Assembly (NCBI GenBank): GCA_025403435.1
Contig: CM046345.1
Location: 14,699,930 to 14,763,929 of the forward strand
DNA length: 64,000 nucleotides
Origin: Artocarpus heterophyllus
Taxonomy: Eukaryota; Streptophyta; Magnoliopsida; Rosales; Moraceae
Reading direction: 5' to 3'
Part shown: piece by piece, positions 51,576 through 62,900 of the stretch
Position numbering within the stretch: position 1 is the first letter of the stretch
How the letters are laid out: each line of letters begins with the position of its first letter
The notes under the pieces: model-generated
What the model saw: only the letters and a program-made list of their open reading frames with translations
Told to the model about the DNA's origin: nothing
The model's database searches: none
Program-made: the position numbers and the translations under genes

Positions 51576-52173
51576 TGTTGATGGGCAAAACTCGTCTAAC
51601 AAGATTCTCTCGATTCCTCACTCTGATAATCATTCTCGAACAAAGTAATTAAAGCGGAAAAGTTAATAATAGAAAGAACACAAGAATTTTAGAGTGGTTC
51701 ATCTCAATTGAAGGCTACATTCACTATGGGTTTTTCTCGTGTGGTAGGGTTTCACTATGAGAAAAAATGAATAGAAAGGGTTTGTGCCAAAAATTAGACT
51801 CAGGTTGTCCTCAAGAACTGGCCTCTATTTATAATACATGGGGATGGCCAATGCATTACTCCTTAAGCATTTTTTAAATTCAAATATAATATAATCTTAT
51901 CTCCTATTGGCTAGACCTCGTCACTGTGATCTCTCATTGGCCTTATTTTTTACGGGTATCTTAGATTCGGTTGATTGTGACCAGCTTGAGTACTTATCGT
52001 TATCTCAGAGAGCTTTCAATTTATACATAAATGTAAATAGGCCATTTTACCATTCTCAAGTATTACCTAGGAAATAAGCTTCTAGATCATGCGGAGGCAA
52101 TATAGGCCGAGATCAACCTTGGGCCTTTTTGGGCCCAATACCCGACCAGGCCCAACTCAATGACCCGACAACA
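51576..52173 (-). mobile_element. Solo Copia-type LTR
   Basis: The element is 598 bp. On minus it begins TGTTGTCGGGTCA and ends CCCATCAACA, giving TGTTG...CAACA. Flanking pentamers are CTCTG (51571-51575) and CTATG (52174-52178), with one mismatch. It holds the complement of the GAACCACTCTAAAATTCTTG block usual at the R/U5 border of plant Copia LTRs. No internal coding part is adjacent, so it is a solo LTR. A related but more decayed piece is at 2600-3297. Confidence 0.65.
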
Positions 52174-52178
52174 CTATG

Positions 52179-53094
52179 CACTTAAATATTTTTAAAAATG
52201 TATTATTTACTTAAATTAAAAATTGAAACTATGTTCTTTAATTTAATTTTTTGAAAAAAAGGAAGTATTGGCGTCTCATTCAAAAAGAAAGAACTCAAGC
52301 AATCAACCAAACTACTGTAGAAATAACAACTCAAGCAGCCAACCATCAACTTCATCCCGCCTATATAAAGAATTTATGTAAACAACCAAGAGGTGCACAT
52401 AATAAAAGCTCAAAAATTTAAAGATCTTGGCCAATCTTTTTAGTCTGGTAAGAAACGTCGCAAAAATGGATGTTAATTTTTATCACCATAATAAAATGAA
52501 GGCTGCGCATAAATTTTGTAATGGCTTTTGGTTGATTGTGTCAAGCAGGCTACGCGTAGGTTTGAGGTGAGAAATCGTTATCAAAGTCAATTGAGGGATT
52601 GAACAATAATGTCACATGTATTGAAAAATGAATTATGACATTAAAAAAAAGACTCCACAATTGAGTCATTAACAATGTGAGCCAAGAATGTAATACGTTA
52701 GTCAGACGACATTTATAACACTAAAACAGGATGAGCATAACTTTGACAAATGTAACATTAAAAATAAGCGTCAATGTTTGTGTATCACCCTTTAAGTGTG
52801 ATATTAAGCTTCCGTTTAAAGAATCAGTTAAAACATACGTTTTAAGTTTAAAAATTATAATATGTGAGAGCTTTATATTGTAGCAATTTTTTTTATTTTT
52901 ATTGTAGTTATAAGAGCTTTACATTGTTCATAATTATAACTGATGTGTTGGAGCTGATGTTCTAAATACCTATAAGTATTAACCTTCTTAGTCAACATTT
53001 TTTATCTTTATACATATGCATAGGCAACTTATGTAACATTTACACAATATGGCAGAAGCGTTACACATATACACAATATAAACTTATAAAGTTT
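52179..53094. other. Intergenic sequence
   Basis: Nothing gene-like. A weak member of the GAGAGCTTTA repeat family lies near 52860-52930. Confidence 0.4.
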
Positions 53095-53510
53095 GTCAAG
53101 CTGTAGTTTGGGATAGCTTTTTTAAGTTGTTTATGGCTTATAAGTATTTGGGTTTGTAGATTACCACTTACAAAAAGCTTTTTGCTTTTAAAAGCACTTA
53201 TAAAAGAAGTCATGCTAATAATGCTTATAAAAAAAAGGACTTGTAAAAAGTTTTCCTATTTACATCTTTTGACATTTTTATTTAAGAATAACAAATTATA
53301 AATTTCATCTATGTCCTTGAATTACACTATTTTTTAAGCCAATTAAGAGCTTTTGACTTGTATAACAAAATATGTTCAAAAGCTTTTTTAAAATAAAAGA
53401 CACTTTTCTATATACTTTTCAAACACTAATTAAAAAAGCTCTAGATTATACTTTTCTTATTTTATTGCTTAAAAATAAAAGCACAAGCTATTTCAAACGG
53501 GCTCGTAGGT
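53095..53510. repeat. MITE-like inverted-end repeat
   Basis: The left end contains GTTTGGGATAGCTTTTT and the right end AAGCTATTTCAAACGGGC, so the ends are inverted with AGCT(A/T)T-rich termini. The interior repeats CTTATAAG and AAAGCTTTT words. This is the usual look of a plant MITE with TTTGGRATAGCTT ends. A short frame at 53372-53662 is not a credible gene. Target duplication not resolved. Confidence 0.5.
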
Positions 53511-54042
53511 TTCTTCAAAACGTTCTCGTCTACTCTAGAGTGTTGTTGCTTTACAAGTTTTGTCACACAAATGTTTATTTCTCGTTGTCATCTATTGAAA
53601 TTTACTATTGTCATTTTGAATATAAACTAGTTAAAAACACGTGTTTTGTGCATGCGTATTAAGCATGTTAACAAAAAAAATTAGGGAGGAAAAATTAATA
53701 CGTATGAACAAAGGACAAGAATGAGAAAAAATAAATTTGTGTCAAAAAAGGGAAAAAAATAAGAAAAAAAAAGAAAAAAAGAGAAAAAAAGGCTAGAAAA
53801 AACCAAAAAAGAAGAAAAAAAAGTTCCACTGTTTCAAAGGGAAAGAAAGACCAAGCTTATTCTCCCTTTGCAACGCCTCCTACGTGTTAAAAGATTATCG
53901 TGGGCAATTATTATTGTTTAAACTTGGAAATATTCATCGTGTCGTTTTAAGACTGTACATATACGGTGGAATCGTCCATTTTTACGTTCTGTAGAGAGTA
54001 CAGATAGAAATGTCGTCGTTTTTTTCCCTGAATTCGTTTTAG
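53511..54042 (+). promoter_or_regulatory. Upstream region of the mTERF gene (inferred)
   Basis: Includes a purine-rich tract (53740-53825) and the presumed transcription start region between about 53880 and 54040. No specific element can be assigned with confidence. Confidence 0.3.
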
Positions 54043-55527
54043 GTGTTTTTGCTGTCGTTTCTAAAACTATATGGTCTTTTGCAAAGCCATTGTCGTTTCT
54101 TGAAATCGTCCCATCCCGTCTCTGCAAAAATCCAGTCCATTGAGTTCTCTGCAAATCATTTGAATCACAAAATGGTCATAAGATCAAGACCCAGAATCTA
54201 TCTTGGCCATCTCACAAAACATTCCCCAATTTTCTCAAACCAAAATCGCCAATCTCTGTCGACAAAGACAATCAAAATCCAATCCAGGCTTTCCCAACAA
54301 TCCGATTATAGGAAGCAGATCTCCATCGCCAATCTCCTCCGAAGGTATGGCTTCCCGTCTTCTCTTCTCCACAATTTCCTCGCCAAGAATCGCTTCTTAA
54401 TCCAATCAGATTTGAAAGACATGGAAAATTCCCTCAGTATTCTTCTTTTCGCCTTTAAAATCCCCCAGAAAGACCTCGTGTCGTTGGTCTGCGACTGTCC
54501 TGGGGTTTTGGATTGCGAATTTCTCAGGAATTGGGAATTGGGATTCTCAAAATTAGGGCTTTCGAGAGTTTCCCCGTTGTTGATCAAGAGCGTTCTGGAG
54601 CACTCCAGAAGGTTCCAGTTGGACGCGGATGGGTTTTCTAGAAAAATGGAGGTTTTGAGGGGTTTAGGGTTTAACGACGGCACTTTGGTTAGGGTTTTAG
54701 AGGGTTTCCCCGGAGTGACTCTGATGAAAGAGAGCGAAATTCGGAGGAGAATCGAATTCCTGATGGGAAGTCTGATTCCCGGAGATCGAATTGAGGGGGT
54801 AATTCGTTCTTTCCCGGAGGTTTTGAGATTTGGGGTTGAGGAGAGATTGAAGCCATTGCTGTCCGAGTTCAAAGCTTTGGGCTTTAGTGAGGATTTTATC
54901 AGGAATGAGATTGTTAGAGAACCGAGAATTCTCGGAATGGAGATCGGAGAGCTTTCGCGGTGTTTGGAACTGTTGAGGAGTTTGAAATGTAGGGAAGCGA
55001 TTAAGGAGAAGATCTTTAGTGAGGGAGAGTTTAGAGCTGGGATTGAAGTGAAGTTGAGAGTGGACTACTTGTGCAGACAAGGACTTATTCGCAGAGAAGC
55101 ATTAGAGGTGTTATGGAAAGAGCCGAGAACAATTGTGTACAAGATGGAGGATATTGAGAGAAAGATTGACTTTTTGGTGAACAATATGAGATTCAATATC
55201 CGTTGTTTGCTTGATGCTCCAGAGTATATAGGGGTGAATTTTGATAAACAAATTGTTCCTCGGTTCAATGTGATAGAATACTTGAGATCAAAAGATGGGC
55301 TTGAATCTGAAGTGGGATTAAGGGCTCTGATCAAGCCTAGCAGACTTAAGTTCTATAACCTTTACGTAAAGCCGTATCCAGAGTGTGAAAAGATGTTTCC
55401 GAGATATTCCGGGGACGGCGAAGTGAAAAGCAGGCATCCGGTTGGTTTGTGGAAGCATTTCAAACCGCCAAAAGTTCCACAAACTAAAGAGGATGCCAAG
55501 AACATGAAACTGTTCATGGCACCTTAA
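54043..55527 (+). CDS. MTERF15: Mitochondrial mTERF protein, MTERF15-like
   Basis: A single uninterrupted frame of 494 residues. A second Met at residue 44 (54172) would give 451 residues, closer to the Arabidopsis protein's length as I recall it, and is followed by a basic, Ser-rich, acid-poor leader typical of a mitochondrial presequence. Either start is possible. Residues from about 95 to 420 form tandem helical mTERF units with characteristic Pro positions (CPGVL, FPGV, FPEVL, EPRILG, EPRTIVYK, APEYIG), the fold that wraps nucleic acid. The C-terminal end (FYNLYVKPYPECEKMF, HPVGLWKHFKPP) matches the MTERF15 subgroup (Arabidopsis At1g74120), known to be needed for nad2 intron 3 splicing and complex I. 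The gene is intact, intronless and G+C-richer than its surroundings. Orthology is inferred from sequence memory and local gene order. Confidence 0.9.
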   Translation: MFLLSFLKLYGLLQSHCRFLKSSHPVSAKIQSIEFSANHLNHKMVIRSRPRIYLGHLTKHSPIFSNQNRQSLSTKTIKIQSRLSQQSDYRKQISIANLLRRYGFPSSLLHNFLAKNRFLIQSDLKDMENSLSILLFAFKIPQKDLVSLVCDCPGVLDCEFLRNWELGFSKLGLSRVSPLLIKSVLEHSRRFQLDADGFSRKMEVLRGLGFNDGTLVRVLEGFPGVTLMKESEIRRRIEFLMGSLIPGDRIEGVIRSFPEVLRFGVEERLKPLLSEFKALGFSEDFIRNEIVREPRILGMEIGELSRCLELLRSLKCREAIKEKIFSEGEFRAGIEVKLRVDYLCRQGLIRREALEVLWKEPRTIVYKMEDIERKIDFLVNNMRFNIRCLLDAPEYIGVNFDKQIVPRFNVIEYLRSKDGLESEVGLRALIKPSRLKFYNLYVKPYPECEKMFPRYSGDGEVKSRHPVGLWKHFKPPKVPQTKEDAKNMKLFMAP

Positions 55528-58500
55528 ATATACGTGGTTCACCTTTATCCAAGATGGAGAGTGTATAAAGCAAGATTGTGGCTTTTCCAGGTTCTCTCGT
55601 ATGGAAACTTGACATTTACAAAGCATTGGCCTGTGCCACTTGGTTCTGGAACTCCTGGAGATATAAATTTATTATGTATTGCCTTCCAAGAAAGATAGTT
55701 TTATGAAGTGGAAAACAAGAAAGAAAACGGACTGGCTTTGATCTTATTGATAGGATGCGCCTGTGACTAATGTAGGTTGTTTTTGGATGTTAAATCATCG
55801 TGCCAACAGTTAAAGGCAGACGATAAAGAAGAGAGTGGCATAGCTCAACACTTTTTAATCTTTTTTTGCATTTGCTAAGCCGAATCAGCATAAATTGCAG
55901 AAAATTATACCTTCATTGGATTAGGATAAACTCAATAATTGCTCTGCTGAAGTTTTGATGTTCAGTTAGTGTATCCTAGATCTCTTTGAAGCATGGACTG
56001 CTTGCAACACGGCATAGACAATTTCTGGGAACTCCAGAATTTTACTTTATCTCAACAACTGTCATAGAAGAATTGCAGGAAAAGAAAGGTTTATTTTAAT
56101 TCTTGAAGAGGAATTTGATCCCACTATTGGCTTTTTGACCACACTTAGGAGCGAACTTCTCCGAAAAAAGTAACCATTACATCGTCTTAAGAAGTTTAAC
56201 CATTGCTTTTATTTCTGTGAATTATGAGCAGCTTCAAGTTTAGCCCATTTCAGATTTTCGTTCCTTCTAGTTTCCTCCTAATAGGTGCCATTATAACTTC
56301 ATGAGATTGAATGCTTGTGAGCTATGCCTTGTTCCCCTCAGCAGATCCACGTCCTGTTTATCAGATCAGATTTTTGTCGAAATCTTTGTGTTCAGAAGTC
56401 TGAGAAGAGAAAACGACTGATGAACACCGTGACATCACCTGTATGAGATACTCGCATTAGGCATCTTGTGTTCGTCATCAGGACCTTGCGAATTTGCGAT
56501 TGCATTTGACTATTATTTGCTCCATCCCAAAAAAAAGCATCCAGCATCTTTTCATGTTTGTCCTCATAGTGGAAAATCGTCAACATGCATACATCCCAAC
56601 TTCATCCTAGTACACAACCAACAAAAACATCGACAACAAAACACACAAAAAAGTAAAACCAAAACTCAAAACATTTTTTGAATTATCACACTCATCATCG
56701 TCAAAAACTTTTAAACCTAAAGTCCTAAAACAAAAACATCCTATTTTTATTTTATTTTTCAATCAATGCAAAAACTCATGGTTGAAGCGCTCCTTGAGGT
56801 CGAAGGGCGTGCGTGCCTTCGTGCCTTGATGTAGGTATGCATTTGATAGGACGACAGAGACAACGAGTGATTCCCTTCGACTCTCTGCACGTGGTGGTTG
56901 TTTGGAGCTGATTTGATTTCAAATTTTTGTTTCCGTTTATTAACCCCGTCTGAACTTCAAATTACTATACAAACCCTTAATTGCCCATTCCACTTAATTT
57001 ACCTACACAATAAAGAAATAATCAATTTGAAGGGAAAATAAACTAAAAATCAAAAAATTCAAAAACTAAACTAAATAAATTACAAAATATAATAATCCTA
57101 AATAAACTCAAAACTAAGTTATAACTATATCAAAATTAAATTAATTTAAATAAAAAATAAAATTGAATGAAATAAAATAAAAGGAAAATAAAATAGAATA
57201 AGCTAAAAATCTCAAAAACTTGCCTACTTCTATGCATGAAAAAGTGATAATGTATCTATTTTAAAAAAGTGATAATATAACACAATTTTATTGAGTTATC
57301 ACACCCTTAAATTTAATATTTTGATGGTCGTTAAACAAAAGAAAAAATGAAAAGACAAAGAGTAATGATTCAGTTTGATTCACAAAACATGCCTCAAGGA
57401 TTTCACATAGTTTATAGCTTAAAGAAAATTTCTAAACATTGCAAATGTAAAGAATTTCAATTCAAAAGCTAGCTTTACCTTACTTAAGGTTCTTCAAGTG
57501 TGTGTTAATAGTCAGTTACACTCAATCATTTGCAACATGGATCAGTTTATGCAAATAAGTGAAATACGATGGATTTCTAGATGAAGAAATTTGCGAACTC
57601 TATAGGCTTGCCTTTCATACCACTCTCCACTAATGTGTACTAACACAATACTAAGGATCATTAGGACTTTATCAAGCTTGTAATATATGGCTTGGGTTAA
57701 GTTATGACATAGGAGGATAATGTGGCTCAAAATCATAAATAAACACACAAATCATTATGAAACCTTTCTAAAAGCACAAATCAACTTTGTAAGTAATACC
57801 TTAAAATTTACATTCAACCATCTTTTATCATCCACGTTCTATTGAGTTACCTTACCCTAAACTTACTGTGTTGTATTTATAAATATAAATAATGGATGTA
57901 GCACACTTCTTTTTTTCTTTTTCAATTCTCTCTCGGTCTCTTTTTTTTTTCTTTCTTTTTTTTCTTTCTTTCATTTGCTATTTTTTGTTTTCCCAAACTC
58001 TATCCATCCTTCCAATTTTAGCATAGCTCTAAATACTTCCCTAGAATGATCACATGCTAATGAGTGAAGGGTAAAAAATTGAAAAACTATTTGAAGGCTT
58101 AGTTAAAATCGGGGATGACAAAGAAAAAAGCTTAATTAGGCTCAAGGGGTGAATAGGAATATATTTGTATCAAGGTAGGCTCGAAAGGGCTCAAATAGTC
58201 CAAAGATGATCTCAAACATGTTCTTAATATAGTGTAGTCTAGGATTTTGCCTCAAGTGATAATCCATCAGGTTTTAGAGTCCAATGAGATCATAAAAACA
58301 ATTTACATAAACTTTCTCTTAGGAAGCAAAACAAATAAGTGATCATGGCTATGTGCTCAAAGTGTTCAAAAATAATAAGTAAGATAAAAATTAGCAAAAG
58401 AATCAAACACACACATAAAACAATGTTTATTATTTTTTAAGAGCTATATTTAGTTCAATTCAGTTCTTATTATCGATTCTGATCATCAAACCTACTCATC

Positions 58501-58554
58501 ACTCAAACAAATTTTTAATTTAGGTTTTAATTATCCTAAGAAAAACAAACAAAC
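55528..58554. other. mTERF 3' region and intergenic sequence
   Basis: From 55528 to about 56400 the sequence is less AT-rich and probably includes the mTERF 3' UTR. From 56700 on it is AT-rich, with poly(A)- and CTTT-rich tracts and no recognisable gene. Confidence 0.4.
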
Positions 58555-58794
58555 ACTAGTACCGATGGAAAGATACTAAAGATAAGACGACTATTAGTCA
58601 AATCGTCGTCTAATCCACATCATAATATATGTTATACATTAGATGATGGTTTTTAACTATCGTCTAATATGCACGTGAAATACCAAGAGCATACATTAGA
58701 TGACAATTTTTACCAAATCCATCTTTTAAAGTACACATTAGATGACAGTTTTTGTAAAAACCATCATCTATTGTGGTAGATTAGATGACAAATT
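58555..58794. repeat. Array of TTAGATGACRGTTTTT units (CACTA-like subterminal)
   Basis: The word ATTAGATGA(C/T) followed by AATTTTT/GGTTTTT/AGTTTTT recurs at about 58638, 58693, 58737 and 58784, interleaved with its complement (ATCATCTAAT-like and TCGTCTAAT). A CACTAGTACCGATGG word starts the region at 58556. Alternating direct and inverted copies near a CACTA word fit the subterminal region of a CACTA (En/Spm) transposon. Confidence 0.5.
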
Positions 58795-59007
58795 TAGTGA
58801 CATCAAAAAAATACTTTGTACAAAAATGTCACAATCAAACAAGTAAAAACCGTTTCCATTCAGCAATGATGAAAGTGATGGATATTTGCATCCATAAAAT
58901 GCGTCCATTCACGAGAAAATTCATCACTTTCATCATTGCAAAACTGGAAGCGTTCTTTACTTGTTGACTGTGACATATTTGTACCAAGCATTTTCTTGAT
59001 GTCACTA
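58795..59007. repeat. Hairpin: 86-bp inverted duplication with 41-base loop
   Basis: The left arm 58795-58880 and the reverse complement of the right arm 58922-59007 align over their full length with about 11 differences and one indel (roughly 87% identity). The loop is 58881-58921. On minus the right arm plus loop reads as one continuous protein-like stretch (KKMLGTNMSQSTSKERFQFC, then DEFSREWTHFMDANIH). The left arm is thus an inverted copy of coding-derived sequence. I do not recognise the parent protein. Such a locus would transcribe into a long imperfect hairpin. Confidence 0.7.
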
Positions 59008-59460
59008 GAACTTAGGTCCCAAAATACACAGACAAGTAAATAATCCATTGAACGGATTGTCGTTGAACTATTGAGTTTGGATTGATAACCACTTTCTACC
59101 ATGAATGCATTTCTACAGTATCAATACTATTAAATGAGATGTCCAAGACGTTAGTAGGAATTTTAATGGTGGAGTGAAGGTTATGAAGTTATTCTTGCCA
59201 TCACAAAAAATTTTATGTCTTGCAGGACTGCAATGATTACTTGATCAGCAAATTGTCGACTGAGCGAACATTTTTCCTGAAGGTGTTGCTATATTCGCTA
59301 CAATGCCATAACTCAAAACCAAAGAATCAAAAGAGAAATCAAATGGCATTCCTGCGAAGTTGAACCACTTTGATTTGGTTTTCTTGTTTGTATAATTGAA
59401 GAAACTTATTGAGCTATTGGCCTAAAAAACCTGACCATGCCTATAGAAGGTCTCAATATA

Positions 59461-59806
59461 AGGCTCACCATAGAAAGGCCTAATAGGGGTGGTAGATTTA
59501 TTGTAGAATAATTCAAATCATTTGTTAAGAGAACAACTAGAGCTAATTTCGAAAGGATGTGAGATGCTTATGTTTCTACACCATTGTTTGCATTTATCTT
59601 TAGCGATATTCAGTATTGGTGCTCAAACCATTAAGGCTGGCTATAGAAAGGCCTAGGAGGTGTGGTAGATTGGTTACAGGTAATTTCAAACTCTTTGTCC
59701 AAAGAATAATTAGGGCTTATCTTGAAAGGAAATAGGATGACTACGTTCTCGTACCGTAGTGCACATTTATCTTTGGCGATATTCAGTACCCATGCTTCTG
59801 AATCTG
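59461..59806. repeat. Tandem duplication, unit about 173 bp
   Basis: Two diverged copies each contain TAGAAAGGCCTA (59471 and 59644), GTGGTAGATT and TTTATCTTTRGCGATATTCAGTA. On minus the second copy belongs to an open frame (59876-59631) with the segment EAWVLNIAKDKCALRYENVV, which looks protein-derived but is not assigned. Probably part of a decayed transposon. Confidence 0.5.
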
Positions 59807-59901
59807 ATGTTGATAATGCATTTGTTATGGCCAACTTGCAAGTTATGACAATAACTAGTAATTCCAAGACAAGCATTCTTTTATTTTTTGTTCTTTAACA
59901 C

Positions 59902-59917
59902 TACAAGAAACCGACAC
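59902..59917 (+). repeat. CACTA-type terminal word
   Basis: CACTACAAGAAACCGA is the typical outer end of plant CACTA transposons. The partner end (TTTCTTGTAGTG) was not found within the window, so this is either one end of a larger element leaving the window or a relic. Confidence 0.4.
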
Positions 59918-62900
59918 ATTAGTGACAACATAAAGGTTGACCATGTCCAACAAAACATAATCAAAGAGTATGGTTAAAGTTTCATTATTACATGCCTTGA
60001 TAAAAACTAAAAACTAAACAGCTCACAAACTACATAAGTAAATCTATAGCGCTCTACTTAGCTATGTACTATGAACCACCTAGAGGGGGAAAATTTAAAA
60101 ATGGTAAAAATCATGAGCGAAAAGCTTAGTAGGATATGAGTTCTAACAACATCATTATAAAATAAAATAAATAAATTTAAAGGTGATTCGGAGGAATAAT
60201 AAATAATTAAATAAATTTATGATCATGCACTTAGAATTCAACCAAACAAGGATTCTTAGACCGTTTGGTGTTTTAGTATCATTTAATCATTTTATTACAC
60301 TTGGTATACTTTTACCGAGTTTTCATTATGCATTTATTATCATTTATTCATTATGCTCATATCCAAAATCTTTTGGAAGTAAATAAATATATATACTTTT
60401 CAATTCTTAAAAACATTTTAAGTATATAAAGTGTGGCCAAAATGCTATTAAAAATCATGGCTATCAAGGGAGGGGTTTAGAGTCGTACCTCATTCTCTAG
60501 TACCGATCACGTCTACACCACAATCCCTACTCGCTAAATGTTAGATCCAAGGGATTGTCGGCTCCCTTTGAGTCTTGTGGGTTGGGTGGTGTCAACCACC
60601 TCTTCCGATGGCGCATGGTTCTTTGGTGGCATGGTGGCATACGGTGGGGGTACATAGGTGGAGCTCTCCAGCGACTGTTGAGGTACAACTAGGCATGGAT
60701 CATGTTCTACTCATCATGCTGGTTGTGTAGGGACAAGAATCATGTTGATAGGATGTCGAACGGTAAAGATATCTCATCGAAAAGTTTTGAGTTTTTTTGC
60801 GATTTTGATCGGAGAGTGTGGACTGCTCCAGTGGAGTCACGGTCGACACAGCACACCATCGAAACTAGCTCGTCAAGATCTTCCTGTTGGTGTAGAAGGA
60901 GCCAAAAACATACACCGGATTCTACACGGGAGTTGGAGGAGAAAGAGTAGAGAGAAAAAGTAGAGAGAGAGTGGGAAGCTGATTTTTGATTAGTTGATTT
61001 TTTTGTGCTCACTTGTATTTATAGACATTGAGTCCTCACAGTCTAATATGTGTCATGTTGGGTTGATCAAATTTGATCAGTAAACTTGAAATTTCTATAT
61101 ACATAGCTGTACTTTTTAAAATTGTAATATTCTTATTCTTTTAAAAATAATTAAATAAATTCTGATTCTCTTATTGTATCATTACCTCGTTAAAATCTCC
61201 ATACTGTCATAAAATCATTTTCATCTATTTGTTCATACTTTATGGATTTTATGATTTTGTTCTGAAACAATAAGCTGTAACACTTGTGTCCTTAAAACCC
61301 ATGTTTAACCATTTTCACTATATGTATATGTGCATATATTTTTCTAAAAATAATTTTGATATTTTAGATTTTTGATCAAAACTTAAAATTTGATTTTTTG
61401 ATAAAAATAATATTTCGTAAATTCTAAAACTTTAAAGTACTAACTTATAAATAAATAAATCAAATATTTTTATTATAATTTTTTTCTAAAATAAAATATG
61501 CCATTTTTATCTTAATAGAAGCTATTTTTTGTACCATCAAAAAATATCATAAACTTCTATTTATTTTACAAAAGTAGTAGTCATAATTTGTTAAACATTT
61601 TTGTAATTTAAATTGACTTTCTAAAAGTCAATTTAAATTAGAATATGAACTTCGCACAATTTTGTGCTTTATGGGTAAGAACCCAAACTGTTTATATTAA
61701 AAAGTTGTATGGGTTTGTAAATAATCTATGGGTACTTTTAAGCTTTTCTTAGTTATATCATGGATTTGAAAGTAATTCATTTTTGATATTGCATTGCCTT
61801 AAAGGCTCATCAATGTTTATGGACTTCATTAACGCTTTGTTTTTTTGTTACTATTATTATGACTATTGTTACTATTTTTATCATTACAATAATAATAATA
61901 AATTTTATGTAATTACTAATGGTATAAATAGCTAACTGTGCACATATAGAATATTTGAATTCTGGAACTTCTAAAAATTCTCATGGCTTTATTGAAATTT
62001 TTAATATGCTTCATGATCTCATTCAAATCAAGATCGATCTTATCTTCTATCGCTAAACTACCAGCATATAGGAATTTTGTATAATTGTCATGAATCAGAG
62101 ATTCCTTGTTATCAATCAATCTCAATTTAAATATTCTAATTGAGATTTTTATAAAGGTCATTACCTTGACTCGTATATAGAGTTTTTGAATCATAAAAGC
62201 TTAATTTAGCACATCGAATAATTTTCTTAATTATCCAAGTGTACTATCATAGCATTCATTTTGTTATATGTTTCATACATAAAGTACATAAAGTTATGTA
62301 TTTATAATATTATTTATTTGTAAAGTTTTTATAGTTATTAAGGCTCTCAAATCATGTGTTAATTAAGGAAATTCATAATTGTAAATCATGACTAAGTTGT
62401 GATTTAAAACTTCTGAACTTTCTAGGCATTGCAGAAAATTTCTAGCCTTGAACTGTATTCTTAAATTTTCTCGTAGTTCTTATAGGAACTTGAACTTATA
62501 AACTCTAAACTTATAATTTCTTATGAATTCATAGCGTAGATAATGAAAAAATCCTTAATTAATCATACTTATTAATTTCTAAATTTTTCTGGTCATTACA
62601 AGGAGAGAGGAAATGCTAGATCTTGTCTTGGAGATGTCCTCGTCCTCACGCTTGTAACATTCATCGTAGGAAGAGGAGGAGCTCTAGTCAAGCTGCTCTA
62701 GTGCGCTCGACTTTGTGTGATCTTCGACGTGAGAAAGAAGTTCGAGGCTATGGAGTCTCGCTAGAGTTCATGGATTTTGAAGAGAGAGAGAGAGAAAGAA
62801 AGACATTAGAAATATCGAAAGAGAAAGAGAAAGAAATGTTATGGCATTAAAAAAATAATATTTTATTAATGTAGCATAACATGTAATTTTCTTTAAACTA

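Noticed and set aside
54306..55334. Long minus-strand frames opposite the mTERF gene
   Set aside because: They are shadows of the strongly biased plus-strand coding sequence; the plus frame has clear mTERF repeats.
60702..61012. Ser-rich overlapping frames on both strands
   Set aside because: No conserved domain; probably noncoding repeat sequence.
61277..62599. Possible LTR bounded by TGTAACAC and GTCATTACA
   Set aside because: Flanking pentamers (TAAGC and AGGAG) do not match and no internal similarity to the other elements was seen.
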